A stretch of DNA of 64,000 nt from Saccharothrix sp. ST-888 (lineage in GTDB: Bacteria > Actinomycetota > Actinomycetes > Streptomycetales > Streptomycetaceae). Of the stretch, positions 24,360-32,459 are shown piece by piece. The stretch is taken from positions 124,001 to 188,000 of the forward strand of contig NZ_JYJF01000002.1 of assembly GCF_000955975.1 (NCBI RefSeq), read 5' to 3'. The translations under genes and the position numbers were made by a program. The notes below the pieces were generated by a model, which was not told where the DNA came from, did not search any database, and saw only the letters and a list, made by a program, of their open reading frames with translations. Positions within the stretch are counted from its first letter, which is position 1. The number at the start of each line of letters is the position of its first letter.

Positions 24360-26756
24360 ATGGCATCGACGTCCGCTTCGCTCACCCTGCCCGTACTGCC
24401 ACTCGACGACGAAGTAGTGCTCCCGGGCATGGTGGTCCCGCTGGACCTGTCCGACACCGAGGTGCGCGCCGCCGTCGAGGCGGCTCGGGCAGCTTCCGCC
24501 GGTGGGGCGAAGCCGCAGGTCCTGCTGGTGCCCCGGTTGGACGGCTCGTACGCGGCGGTGGGCACCCTGGCCACCGTCGAACAGGTCGGCCGGCTGGCCG
24601 ACGGAGACCCGGCGGCCCTGGTCCGCGCCGTCCGCCGGGTGCGGATCGGCGCCGGTACGACGGGGCCCGGCGCAGCGCTCTGGGTGGAGACCAGCCCGTT
24701 CCGCGAGTCCGACCCGGGCCTGCCGGTGGCCGGTCGCGCCGCCGAGCTGGTCAAGGAGTACAAGGCACTCTCCACCCAGTGGCTGCGCAAGCGCGGCGCC
24801 TGGCAGATCGTCGACCGGGTGGCCCAGATCGAGGGCGTCGGCGAGCTCGCCGACAACATCGGGTACGCGCCCTTCGCCACCGCCGAGCAGAAGCTGAAGG
24901 TGCTGCTGGAGGCCGACCAGGCGGCCCGGCTGGAGTACGCGCTGACCCTGCTGCGCGACCACCTCGCGGAGGAGGAGGTCAACGACACCATCCGCAAGGA
25001 CGTCGAGGAGGGCGTGGCCAAGCAGCAGAAGGAGTTCCTGCTCCGCCGCCAGCTGGAGGCGGTCCGCAAGGAGCTCGCCGAGCTGAACGGCGACCCGGCC
25101 GACGAGGAGGGCGACTACCGGGCCCGGGTCGAGGCCGCCGAGCTGCCGGACAAGGTCCGCGAGGCCGCCCTCAAGGAGGTCGACAAGCTGGAGCGGGCGA
25201 GCGACCAGTCGCCCGAGGGCTCCTGGATCCGCACCTGGCTGGACACCGTCCTCGAACTGCCCTGGAACGAGCGCAGCGAGGACGCCTACGACATCGCCGG
25301 CGCCCGCGCGGTGCTGGACGCCGACCACGCGGGCCTGGCCGACGTGAAGGACCGGATCGTCGAGTACCTGGCGGTCCGCAAGCGCCGGGCCGACCAGGGG
25401 CTCGGCCTGATCGGCGGCAGGCGCGGGGGAGCGGTGCTCGCGCTGGTCGGGCCGCCCGGTGTGGGAAAGACCTCACTCGGTGAGTCGGTCGCCCGTGCGA
25501 TGGGCCGGAAGTTCGTCCGGGTGGCGCTCGGCGGCGTCCGGGACGAGGCGGAGATCCGCGGCCACCGGCGCACGTACGTCGGCGCGCTCCCCGGCCGTGT
25601 GGTGCGCGCCATCAAGGAGGCCGGTTCGATGAACCCGGTGGTCCTGCTGGACGAGATCGACAAGGTCGGCTCCGACTACCGGGGCGACCCGGCGGCCGCG
25701 CTGCTCGAAGTCCTCGACCCGGCGCAGAACCACACCTTCCGCGACCACTACCTGGAGGTCGAGCTGGACCTCTCCGACGTGGTCTTCCTCGCCACCGCCA
25801 ACGTGCTGGAGGCCATCCCCGAGCCGCTGCTCGACCGGATGGAGCTGGTCCGCCTGGACGGCTACACCGAGGACGAGAAGGTCGTCATCGCCCGCGACCA
25901 CCTGCTGCCCAGGCAGCGCGAGAAGGCCGGCCTGACGGGCGAGGAGGTCTCGGTCGACGAGGCCGCGCTGCGCCGCCTGGCGGGCGAGTACACCCGCGAG
26001 GCCGGCGTACGGAACCTGGAGCGCTCGATCGCCCGCATCCTGCGGAAGGTCGCCGCGCAGAGCGAACTGGGGGAGCGCGAGCTGCCCGTCGCGATCGGCG
26101 CCGACGACCTGCGGGCACTGATCGGGCGGCCGCACCACACCCCCGAGTCCGCCCAGGAGCCCGCCGAGCGGCGCACCGGCGTCCCCGGGGTGGCCACCGG
26201 CCTCGCGGTGACGGGCGCCGGCGGTGACGTCCTCTACATCGAGGCCTCGCTGGCGGACGCCGAGACCGGCGGCACCGGTCTCACCCTGACCGGTCAGCTG
26301 GGCGACGTGATGAAGGAGTCCGCGCACATCGCGCTCTCCTTCCTGCGCTCGCGCGGCGCCGAGCTGGAGCTGCCGGTCACCGACCTGCGCGACCGGGGCG
26401 TGCACCTGCACGTTCCGGCCGGCGCCGTCCCCAAGGACGGGCCGAGCGCCGGTATCACCATGACCACGGCACTGGCCTCGCTGCTCTCCGGCCGCAAGGT
26501 CCGCACCGACGTGGCGATGACGGGCGAGGTCTCGCTGACCGGCCGGGTGCTGCCGATCGGCGGGGTGAAGCAGAAGCTGCTCGCCGCCGACCGCGCCGGG
26601 ATCACCGCCGTGATCATCCCCAAGCGGAACGAGCCCGACTTGGACGACGTCCCCGCCGAGGTGCTGGAGCGGCTCACCGTCCACCCGGTGGCCGATGTCC
26701 GCGAGGTGCTGAGGCTGGCCCTGGAGCCGGCGGAGGTCCTGGCCGTCGCCGCGTAG
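24360..26756 (+). CDS. lon: ATP-dependent protease Lon
   Basis: A 798-residue Lon protease that degrades misfolded and regulatory proteins in the cytoplasm. The N-terminal LON domain begins LTLPVLPLDDEVVLPGMVV. The AAA+ module has Walker A GPPGVGKTSL near residue 363 and Walker B VVLLDEIDK. The C-terminal serine protease domain has the catalytic serine in PKDGPSAGITM near residue 694 and the lysine in GGVKQKLLAA. Length is normal. The ATG is preceded by GGGGAGAG and a HAIR-like site. A terminator follows, so it is monocistronic. Confidence 0.97.
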   Translation: MASTSASLTLPVLPLDDEVVLPGMVVPLDLSDTEVRAAVEAARAASAGGAKPQVLLVPRLDGSYAAVGTLATVEQVGRLADGDPAALVRAVRRVRIGAGTTGPGAALWVETSPFRESDPGLPVAGRAAELVKEYKALSTQWLRKRGAWQIVDRVAQIEGVGELADNIGYAPFATAEQKLKVLLEADQAARLEYALTLLRDHLAEEEVNDTIRKDVEEGVAKQQKEFLLRRQLEAVRKELAELNGDPADEEGDYRARVEAAELPDKVREAALKEVDKLERASDQSPEGSWIRTWLDTVLELPWNERSEDAYDIAGARAVLDADHAGLADVKDRIVEYLAVRKRRADQGLGLIGGRRGGAVLALVGPPGVGKTSLGESVARAMGRKFVRVALGGVRDEAEIRGHRRTYVGALPGRVVRAIKEAGSMNPVVLLDEIDKVGSDYRGDPAAALLEVLDPAQNHTFRDHYLEVELDLSDVVFLATANVLEAIPEPLLDRMELVRLDGYTEDEKVVIARDHLLPRQREKAGLTGEEVSVDEAALRRLAGEYTREAGVRNLERSIARILRKVAAQSELGERELPVAIGADDLRALIGRPHHTPESAQEPAERRTGVPGVATGLAVTGAGGDVLYIEASLADAETGGTGLTLTGQLGDVMKESAHIALSFLRSRGAELELPVTDLRDRGVHLHVPAGAVPKDGPSAGITMTTALASLLSGRKVRTDVAMTGEVSLTGRVLPIGGVKQKLLAADRAGITAVIIPKRNEPDLDDVPAEVLERLTVHPVADVREVLRLALEPAEVLAVAA

Positions 26757-26803
26757 GCGCCCTGGGGCGCGAGTCGGAGAACGCACGCCGCCCGTGCGGT
26801 GTC

Positions 26804-26848
26804 CGGGGCGCGGGAACGGGAGGCTGACTCGCCCGGTTCCCGCGCCCC
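26804..26848 (+). terminator. Terminator of lon
   Basis: GGGGCGCGGGAAC (26805-26817) pairs with GTTCCCGCGCCCC (26836-26848), and adjoining GGG/CCC pairs extend the stem past a one-base bulge. It starts 47 bp past the lon stop codon. The arm resembles the ends of the dispersed repeat but lacks one G. Confidence 0.7.
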
Positions 26849-26964
26849 CGGGCGGCCCGGTTCTGACGTGGCATTCGGCAGACTGTGCCGGAGCGTCAGA
26901 CCCTGGTGCCCGCAGGGTGAGACGGCCTTGTGAGACAAGCTGTCAGCCCGTCAGGATGGCAGGC

Positions 26965-27048
26965 ATGCATCGTCACGCGTACCTGAGCCGTCGACTGGAC
27001 GTCGACCTGGCGTACGCGTGTTCCGCGATCTGTCACCGCACCCGCTGA
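26965..27048 (+). CDS. Probable cysteine-type leader peptide
   Basis: A 27-residue frame, MHRHAYLSRRLDVDLAYACS followed by AICHRTR. The pattern RRLxVDL...SAIC with one or two late cysteines matches the small putative leader peptides that actinomycetes carry upstream of sulfur and cysteine-related genes, where ribosome stalling at Cys codons is thought to control the next gene. Cys codons are at positions 19 and 23. A hairpin starts 17 bases after the stop and a secreted-protein gene starts 119 bases after it. The coding stretch itself can fold, using GTCGAC repeats (26990-26995 and 27001-27006) inside GCGTAC/GTACGC arms. The role is inferred from resemblance only. Confidence 0.6.
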   Translation: MHRHAYLSRRLDVDLAYACSAICHRTR

Positions 27049-27064
27049 GAAGCGCGGTGCGCCC

Positions 27065-27083
27065 GCCCGGCCGTCGGCCGGGC
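27065..27083 (+). terminator. Hairpin between leader peptide and secreted-protein gene
   Basis: GCCCGGCC-GTC-GGCCGGGC is a perfect 8-bp stem with a 3-base loop followed by CCCTTCTAG. Its place right after the leader stop suggests an attenuator or a ribosome-sensitive terminator. Confidence 0.6.
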
Positions 27084-27166
27084 CCCTTCTAGTCCCGTCG
27101 CCGGGCGGAGTGCACCGCTGTGCGGTCCCACGCGCCCTCCACTCCTCCGACCGACGGGAACCCTCC

Positions 27167-28612
27167 ATGCGCTTCGCGCTGCCCTCCCGCGCTGCCGTAC
27201 TCGCCGCAGCCGCCCTGATCACCTGCACCCCATCGGCGCAGGCCGCCACCGTGTACGGCCCGCTGCCGCCGCACAGCCCGTACGCGGGCCCGGACGGCAC
27301 CGCCACCATGCACGGCGACACCGGGTCCTCCGACGCCACCCCGCTGCCGGGGCCTCCGGCCGGTCCGCTCAACTCGCGCCGGACGGCACTCGCCTCGGCC
27401 TGCCCGACCGTGCTGGTCGGTGCGGACGGCTACCCGGTCGCCCTGTGCACCACGATCTTCGGCCAGACCCCGACCGTGCACCTGCTCGACCCGGCGACCG
27501 GCGACTCGCTGGCCGAACTGCAGGTCACCAAGGGCTCGTTGCTCGGCGGGGTCTACGCCTACCTCGACAACCGGGACCGCCTGGTCGCAGTGGACGGCAA
27601 CCGCACCCTGCTGCGGATCGCCCACCGCCGCACCGCCTCCGGCGGCTGGCAGCTGTACCTGGACAGCTCGCTCCCGCTCGCCGGGGCCGTCCAGGCCGGT
27701 GACTCGGTCACCGGGGTCTCGCCGGACTGGCAGGGCCGGGTCTGGTTCGCCACCGCGGGCGGGGTGGTCGGCACCGCCGACGACCGCACCGGCGCCGTCC
27801 GCACCCTGGCCCTCCCGGCCGGGGAGAAGGTCGCGAACAGCATCTCCACCGCCCCGCTCGGCACCGCCGTCTCCACCACCCACGCCACCTACCTGCTCAC
27901 CGCAGGAGCCGACGGCACCCCCGAGATCGCCTGGCGCCAGGCGTACGACCGCGGGCCGGGTCGCAAGCCGGGGCAGCTCAGCTGGGGCACCGGCTCCACC
28001 CCGACCTTCTTCGGTCCGCGGACCGGCAGCGACTACCTGACGGTGGTGGACAACGCCGCACCCACCGTGCACCTGCTGGTCTACCGGGCCGCCACCGGCG
28101 AGCAGGTCTGCTCGGTGCCGGTGCTCAAGGCGGGTGGCAGCGGCAGCGAGAACTCTCCGATCGCCGCCGGGAACTCGGTGTTCGTCGCCAGTACCTACGG
28201 CTACCCGTACCCCAGGCTGCCGGACGGCGCGGGCGACAGCGTGCCGGCCTCCGCCGACTTCAAGGGCGGCCTGAGCCGGGTGGACGTCCGGGCCGACGGC
28301 TCCGGCTGCGACCTGAAGTGGGACACCAAGGTCCGCTCGGCCGCGGTCCCCCGGCTCTCCACCGCAGACGGCCTGATCCACACCTTCCTGCGCAACCCCG
28401 TGATCCCCGGCACCGACGCCACCTCGATCCTGGACCCGTACTACTACGCCGAGGTGGACCCGGAGACCGGCGCCGCAGTGCGCACGAAGTACGTCGGAGC
28501 GGGCTTCGTCTCCGACACCCTGCAGATGGTCGGCAGCATCGCGCCCGGCGGGGTGGTGCTCCAGGGGACGACCACCGGCGTGCTCCGGATCACCGCCGGA
28601 CAGCGCCGGTAG
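27167..28612 (+). CDS. Secreted protein with propeller-like repeats, unknown function
   Basis: A 481-residue protein with a signal peptide (MRFALPSRAAVLAAAALITC, cleavage probably after SAQA). The mature part has repeated YxPVALC..., LLDPATGDSLAELQV and VYRAATGEQVCSVPV strands. These resemble PQQ-like beta-propeller blades, in which each blade reads out a stored value. No catalytic motif is apparent and there is no cell-wall anchor, so it is predicted to be free outside the cell. Several cysteines (near residues 78, 91, 310 and 380) could form disulfides. It follows the leader-peptide/hairpin unit and precedes the GtrA gene by 97 bp. Confidence 0.7.
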   Translation: MRFALPSRAAVLAAAALITCTPSAQAATVYGPLPPHSPYAGPDGTATMHGDTGSSDATPLPGPPAGPLNSRRTALASACPTVLVGADGYPVALCTTIFGQTPTVHLLDPATGDSLAELQVTKGSLLGGVYAYLDNRDRLVAVDGNRTLLRIAHRRTASGGWQLYLDSSLPLAGAVQAGDSVTGVSPDWQGRVWFATAGGVVGTADDRTGAVRTLALPAGEKVANSISTAPLGTAVSTTHATYLLTAGADGTPEIAWRQAYDRGPGRKPGQLSWGTGSTPTFFGPRTGSDYLTVVDNAAPTVHLLVYRAATGEQVCSVPVLKAGGSGSENSPIAAGNSVFVASTYGYPYPRLPDGAGDSVPASADFKGGLSRVDVRADGSGCDLKWDTKVRSAAVPRLSTADGLIHTFLRNPVIPGTDATSILDPYYYAEVDPETGAAVRTKYVGAGFVSDTLQMVGSIAPGGVVLQGTTTGVLRITAGQRR

Positions 28613-28709
28613 CGGGACCGCCCGGGGCACGCAAGGGGAACCCGGGAGTAATGCCCCGGGCGGGTCTTCCCGGTACCGGCAGGAAACCTCGGCGTGCGAC
28701 ACTGCCGCA

Positions 28710-29234
28710 ATGCCGTCACCTACTCAGCGGGCCCTGGCCCTGGTACCGGCCCGACTGCGCCCGTTCCTGGTGCAGCACCGCAAGCTGGTGAAGTTCCTGC
28801 TGGTGGGCGGCACCTGCTTCGTGCTCACCATGGCCGTCAACTTCGGGCTGAAACTCACGGTGCTGCACGCCAAACCGGTGGCCTCGCTCACCGTCGCGAC
28901 CGTGGTCGCGACCCTGGTGTCCTATGTGCTCAACCGGCAGTGGTCCTTCCGGACCAACGGCACGCACCGCGAGGCCGTGCTCTTCTTCGTGGTCAGCGGA
29001 CTGGCGATCCTGGTGAACGACGCCCCGCTGGCCGTCTCCCGCTATCTGCTGGACCTGCGCGAGCCGGACGTCAGCGCCTTCACCCAGGAGGTGGCCGACT
29101 TCCTCAGCGGCATGATCGTCGGAACCCTACTCGCGATGGTCTTCCGGTACTGGGCGATGAAGCGCTGGGTGTTCCTCTCCGAGCGCCCGCCGGCCGCCGG
29201 GGGGCGGCCCGAGCCGCGGCCCGAGCGGGTCTGA
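28710..29234 (+). CDS. GtrA-family membrane protein
   Basis: A 174-residue protein with four membrane segments. The first covers KFLLVGGTCFVLTMAVNFGL, with the family signature FLxVGG. Then come LTVATVVATLVSYVLNRQWSF with the conserved NRxWxF, LFFVVSGLAILVND, and a last one ending FRYWAMKRWVF. GtrA proteins are thought to move or present lipid-linked sugars for cell-wall or O-antigen glycosylation. It starts at ATG. It may be cotranscribed with the secreted-protein gene upstream. The sugar substrate is unknown. Confidence 0.9.
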   Translation: MPSPTQRALALVPARLRPFLVQHRKLVKFLLVGGTCFVLTMAVNFGLKLTVLHAKPVASLTVATVVATLVSYVLNRQWSFRTNGTHREAVLFFVVSGLAILVNDAPLAVSRYLLDLREPDVSAFTQEVADFLSGMIVGTLLAMVFRYWAMKRWVFLSERPPAAGGRPEPRPERV

Positions 29235-29316
29235 GACCCGCCGGCCGACCCGCCGTTTTACGCTCCGGGAGGGGGTCCGGGGCATCCGGCCGGTGAGCGC
29301 CGTTACGCTGCGTAGG

Positions 29317-29341
29317 TCCGACCGTATGTTCGACGGTCGGA
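29317..29341 (+). promoter_or_regulatory. Operator-like inverted repeat before the ROK gene
   Basis: TCCGACCGT-ATGTTCG-ACGGTCGGA has perfect 9-bp arms and a 7-bp centre, ending 33 bp before the ROK gene start. ROK repressors usually bind such repeats near their own promoter, so autoregulation is likely. Confidence 0.55.
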
Positions 29342-29374
29342 TGGCTACGGCCGGTAACGAAGTAAGGCAGCGGC

Positions 29375-30625
29375 ATGCGGGAGACTGACAGCCGGCGCGG
29401 TGGACCCGCCGGTCAGCAGGGAATGCGCTGGGCCAACCTGGGCCTCGTCCTCGGCGAGATCGCGTCCGGACCGCGCTCCCGCGCCGAGGTCGCCGCCGCC
29501 ACCGGCCTGACCCGGACCGCCGTCTCCTCCCTGGTCGACGAGCTGCTCACCGCCGGGCTCCTCACCGAATCCGGCCCCGCCGTGCCCAGCGGCCGGGTCG
29601 GCCGCCCGGGCACCGCACTGGCCCTCAACCCCGAAGGGCCCTGCGGCCTCGGGGCCGAGATCGGCGTCGAACACCTCGCGGTCTGCCTGGTCGACCTGCG
29701 CGGCGAGGTCCGCGGCGGGCAGCGGATGGAGATCTGCAACCGGGACCGGGAGTCCGCCGCCGTCCTCGCCGACCTCGCTGAACTGCTGCGGGCCACCGCC
29801 GACGGCACCGCGCTGCGCCCCGCCGGGCTCAGGCTCGCCGTCCCCGGGCTGGTCGGCGGCGCGGACGGCATCGTCGAGCGGGCCGCCAACCTCGGCTGGA
29901 CCGGCGTCCCCGCGGTGGCCGAGCTCCGGCTCGCGCTGCGCGCCGCCGGGGCGGGCGAGCTGGCCGGACTGCCGATCGAGGCCGACAACGAGGCCAACCT
30001 CGGCGGGCTGGCCGAACTCTGGTTCGGCGGCCGCTGCGGCGACTTCGTCCACCTCTCCGCCGAGGCGGGCATCGGCGCGGCCATCGTGCTGGGCGGGCGG
30101 CTGCTGAGCGGCGCCCGGGGCTTCGCGGGCGAGCTGGGACACGTACCCGTCCGGCCGGACGGGCCGAAGTGCGCGTGCGGGGCGCGCGGCTGTCTGGAGC
30201 AGTACGCGGGCCAGGCGGCGGTGCTGCGGGCCGCCGGACTGGACGGCGTCCGCGGCGACTGGGTCGCGCTGCTGGCCGAACGGGCGGCGGCCGGGGATCC
30301 GGCCGTGCTCACGGCGCTGACCGTGGTCGGTTCGGCCCTCGGGATCGCGGCGGCCGGGGCGGTCAACCTGCTGGACCCGGCGGAGCTCGTGCTCGGCGGC
30401 GGCTACGCGGAGCTGGCCCGGTGGCTGCTCCCGCCCATGCGGGCCGAACTGGCGAACCGCCTGACCGTCCGCCCGTGGTCCGACGACTGGCTGGCCGCCT
30501 CCGGCCTCGGCCGCCGGGGGCCCCTGCTCGGCGCCGCCGCCGGAGTCGTCCGCGCCATCATCGCCGACCCGGGCCGCTTCGCCACCGAGTCGGCCTGGCA
30601 GGCCATCGGCGCCCCGGGGCTGTAG
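29375..30625 (+). CDS. ROK-family transcriptional regulator
   Basis: A 416-residue NagC/XylR-type protein. An N-terminal winged helix (SRAEVAAATGLTRTAVSSLV) precedes an ASKHA sugar-kinase fold with LGAEIGVEHLAVCLVD and VDGIVERAANLGW-like elements. The ROK zinc motif appears as CACGARGCLEQYAG, preceded by GELGHVPV. Most such proteins repress sugar genes and are released by a sugar or sugar phosphate. The usual DGxGxG phosphate loop is altered, so kinase activity is doubtful. No sugar operon is adjacent; its targets may be distant. An inverted repeat lies just upstream. Confidence 0.9.
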   Translation: MRETDSRRGGPAGQQGMRWANLGLVLGEIASGPRSRAEVAAATGLTRTAVSSLVDELLTAGLLTESGPAVPSGRVGRPGTALALNPEGPCGLGAEIGVEHLAVCLVDLRGEVRGGQRMEICNRDRESAAVLADLAELLRATADGTALRPAGLRLAVPGLVGGADGIVERAANLGWTGVPAVAELRLALRAAGAGELAGLPIEADNEANLGGLAELWFGGRCGDFVHLSAEAGIGAAIVLGGRLLSGARGFAGELGHVPVRPDGPKCACGARGCLEQYAGQAAVLRAAGLDGVRGDWVALLAERAAAGDPAVLTALTVVGSALGIAAAGAVNLLDPAELVLGGGYAELARWLLPPMRAELANRLTVRPWSDDWLAASGLGRRGPLLGAAAGVVRAIIADPGRFATESAWQAIGAPGL

Positions 30626-30725
30626 CGCGGAGCTCTTCGAACGGAAGGCGACCTGGTGCCGCCCCCTCCCGGCGCTGAGGCGGTCGCCGTGGGGCGCGGG
30701 GAGGGGGCGGCGGTCTGCGGTCGGG

Positions 30726-31754
30726 TCAGTTCACCAGCTCGCGGCCGTAGCGGGGCTTGCGGATGACCGCGAGGAAGGTGACCGCGACGCCGAGCACTGC
30801 CCAGGCGGCCAGGATCAGCAGCGGGGTGCCGATGTTGGTGCCGCCGAAGTAGGCGATCGAGCGGGCCGCGTCCGTGCCCGCGCCGTTGGGGATCCAGGAG
30901 CCGATGGCCCGCCAGAACGGGGGCAGCAGCGGCGGCGGGTAGACCCCGCCCGCACTCGGGTTGCCGAGCACCACGAAGAGCAGCACCGCCAGCCCGATCC
31001 CGATGATGTCGAACAGCGACTGCAGCGCCATGGTGATCGCTCCGACGGCGAAGACCACCAGGCTGCCGAGGCCGATCAGCCCCCAGCTGGATCCCGGCAG
31101 GGCGTCCAGGGCCGCTCCGACGATGACCGTGCCGCCGATCCCGGCCGCGACCGAGTAGAGCGCGAGGGCGCCGAGGCGGATCAGCGCCCGGTGGCGGTTG
31201 GCGGGCCGGGCGCCCGCGCTGATGCCGAGGATCGAGGCGACCAGGTAGCCGCCGACACACCAGCCGATGACCAGGTAGAAGGAGGAGAGCCCCTTGGCGT
31301 CGCCCGCCGCGAGCGGTGCCACGTCGGTGACCTTCAGGGTGCGGTGCTGGGTCTTCTCCAGACCGGTGACGATCTGCTCGGCGGCGGTGGCGGCCGCTGC
31401 GCCGCGGGCCCCGGCGACCAGCAGGGTGTCCTCGGTGCCGCTCGGGTCGAAGACCAGGGCCGCGTAGATCCTCTGGTCCTTGAGCTGCGCCGTCGCCGCC
31501 TCCGGGCTCGCCGCCGGGACGGCCTTGACCGCGTCCTTGGGGACGGATTCGAGGCCGGCCACCAGTTTCGGGCTCACCTGGGGCGGGGCGACCACGGCGA
31601 TCGACAGGCGGTGCGGTGCGGGGTGGTGCAGGGCGCCGACGTACGAGGTGATGAAGCCGAGCTGGAGCAGCAGTACGGCGATCACCAGAAGCGCTGCGCG
31701 GGGTTTCACCGCGTCCTTCAGTTCTGCGAGGAACCCTTGGTCCGGGCCGGCCAT
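30726..31754 (-). CDS. Multi-pass membrane protein resembling the DUF3533/YhgE-Pip exporter family
   Basis: A 342-residue protein with one N-terminal membrane segment (AALLVIAVLLLQLGFITSYV) and an external domain of about 130 residues. A cluster of about five further segments follows (from SSFYLVIGWCVGGYLVASIL to LLILAAWAVLGVAVTFLAV). This topology is typical of ABC-2/YhgE-like exporters without an ATPase. The start MAGPDQGF was chosen because GGGGAGAGA lies just before it. It is divergent from the MarR gene with a palindrome between them, suggesting MarR control. Substrate is unknown, but the context of MarR and an MFS pump suggests drug or lipid efflux. Confidence 0.75.
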   Translation of the reverse strand: MAGPDQGFLAELKDAVKPRAALLVIAVLLLQLGFITSYVGALHHPAPHRLSIAVVAPPQVSPKLVAGLESVPKDAVKAVPAASPEAATAQLKDQRIYAALVFDPSGTEDTLLVAGARGAAAATAAEQIVTGLEKTQHRTLKVTDVAPLAAGDAKGLSSFYLVIGWCVGGYLVASILGISAGARPANRHRALIRLGALALYSVAAGIGGTVIVGAALDALPGSSWGLIGLGSLVVFAVGAITMALQSLFDIIGIGLAVLLFVVLGNPSAGGVYPPPLLPPFWRAIGSWIPNGAGTDAARSIAYFGGTNIGTPLLILAAWAVLGVAVTFLAVIRKPRYGRELVN

Positions 31755-31799
31755 CGACTCTCTCCCCTTGATTATCGAAAACACGGGCAAAACGGATAC

Positions 31800-31812
31800 T
31801 TCATATCATGAA
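31800..31812. promoter_or_regulatory. Palindrome between the exporter-like gene and marR
   Basis: TTCAT-ATC-ATGAA is a perfect AT-rich palindrome, 45 bp before the exporter-like start and 48 bp before the MarR start. A GTTGCC half-site like that in the MFS operators follows at 31815-31820. Confidence 0.5.
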
Positions 31813-31859
31813 ACAGTTGCCGGGCGGGAGACGGCCCGGCCTGCGGGATACTGGTCGCC

Positions 31860-32321
31860 ATGAGTGACGAGGCGGCTGCCGAAGAGGCGTTCCTGGCGGT
31901 CGAGCGCGAGGTCGCACTGCTGTTCCGGCGGGGCCGGGCCCGGGTGGCGGAGATGTCCCGGCGGGTGCATCCGCGGCTGGAGGGTGTCGCCTACAGCATG
32001 ATGGGCTTCATCGAGAACGCCGGCCGGGTACGGATGACCGACATCGGGCAGCACTTCGGTGTGGGGAAGGCCACGATCAGTCGTCAGATCAAGGTGCTGG
32101 AGGGGCTCGGCCTGGTGGCACGCGAGGTCGATCCGCTGGACCGGCGCTCCTCGCTGGTCTCGCTCACCGAGGACGGCGCGCGGCGGTTCCTTCGGGCCAG
32201 GAATGAGCGGATGGCGAACTTCAGGGCGCTGCTGGGGACTTGGGAGACGGCCGACGTGGAGCAGTTCGGCGAGCTGCTCCGGCGCTTCAATGACCTGACC
32301 GGCGAGCCGCTCGACGCCTGA
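31860..32321 (+). CDS. MarR-family transcriptional regulator
   Basis: A 153-residue winged-helix regulator. The DNA-binding part is RMTDIGQHFGVGKATISRQI followed by the wing VDPLDRRSSLVSLTEDG; helices at both ends form the dimer interface. It sits between a divergent exporter-like membrane gene and an MFS pump gene in the same direction, 138 bp downstream. This is the classic layout for a repressor released by a toxic compound or antibiotic. The inducer is unknown. Confidence 0.92.
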   Translation: MSDEAAAEEAFLAVEREVALLFRRGRARVAEMSRRVHPRLEGVAYSMMGFIENAGRVRMTDIGQHFGVGKATISRQIKVLEGLGLVAREVDPLDRRSSLVSLTEDGARRFLRARNERMANFRALLGTWETADVEQFGELLRRFNDLTGEPLDA

Positions 32322-32391
32322 CTCCCCGGACGCTGGACGCCCTTCGCACCCTGCCCGCCCTGACCGGCGGGCTTTACTTTGCCCCGAAGAA

Positions 32392-32436
32392 GGTTGCCTT
32401 ATTCAACCATCCGGGATTATGGTTGCCTTAGGCAAC
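32392..32436 (+). promoter_or_regulatory. Tandem operators before the MFS gene
   Basis: GGTTGCCTTATTCAACC (32392-32408) and GTTGCCTTAGGCAAC (32422-32436) share GTTGCCTTA and are palindromic at their outer arms; the second is a perfect 15-bp palindrome. Their centres are 29 bp apart, about three helical turns, so two dimers would bind the same face. They probably bind the MarR product. Confidence 0.65.
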
Positions 32437-32459
32437 GAAATCTCAGCGAAGGGCCGTGA

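Noticed and set aside
26804..26848. Third full copy of the dispersed repeat after lon
   Set aside because: The arms resemble the repeat ends but have one G fewer, the interior is only 18 bp, and the position fits an ordinary lon terminator.
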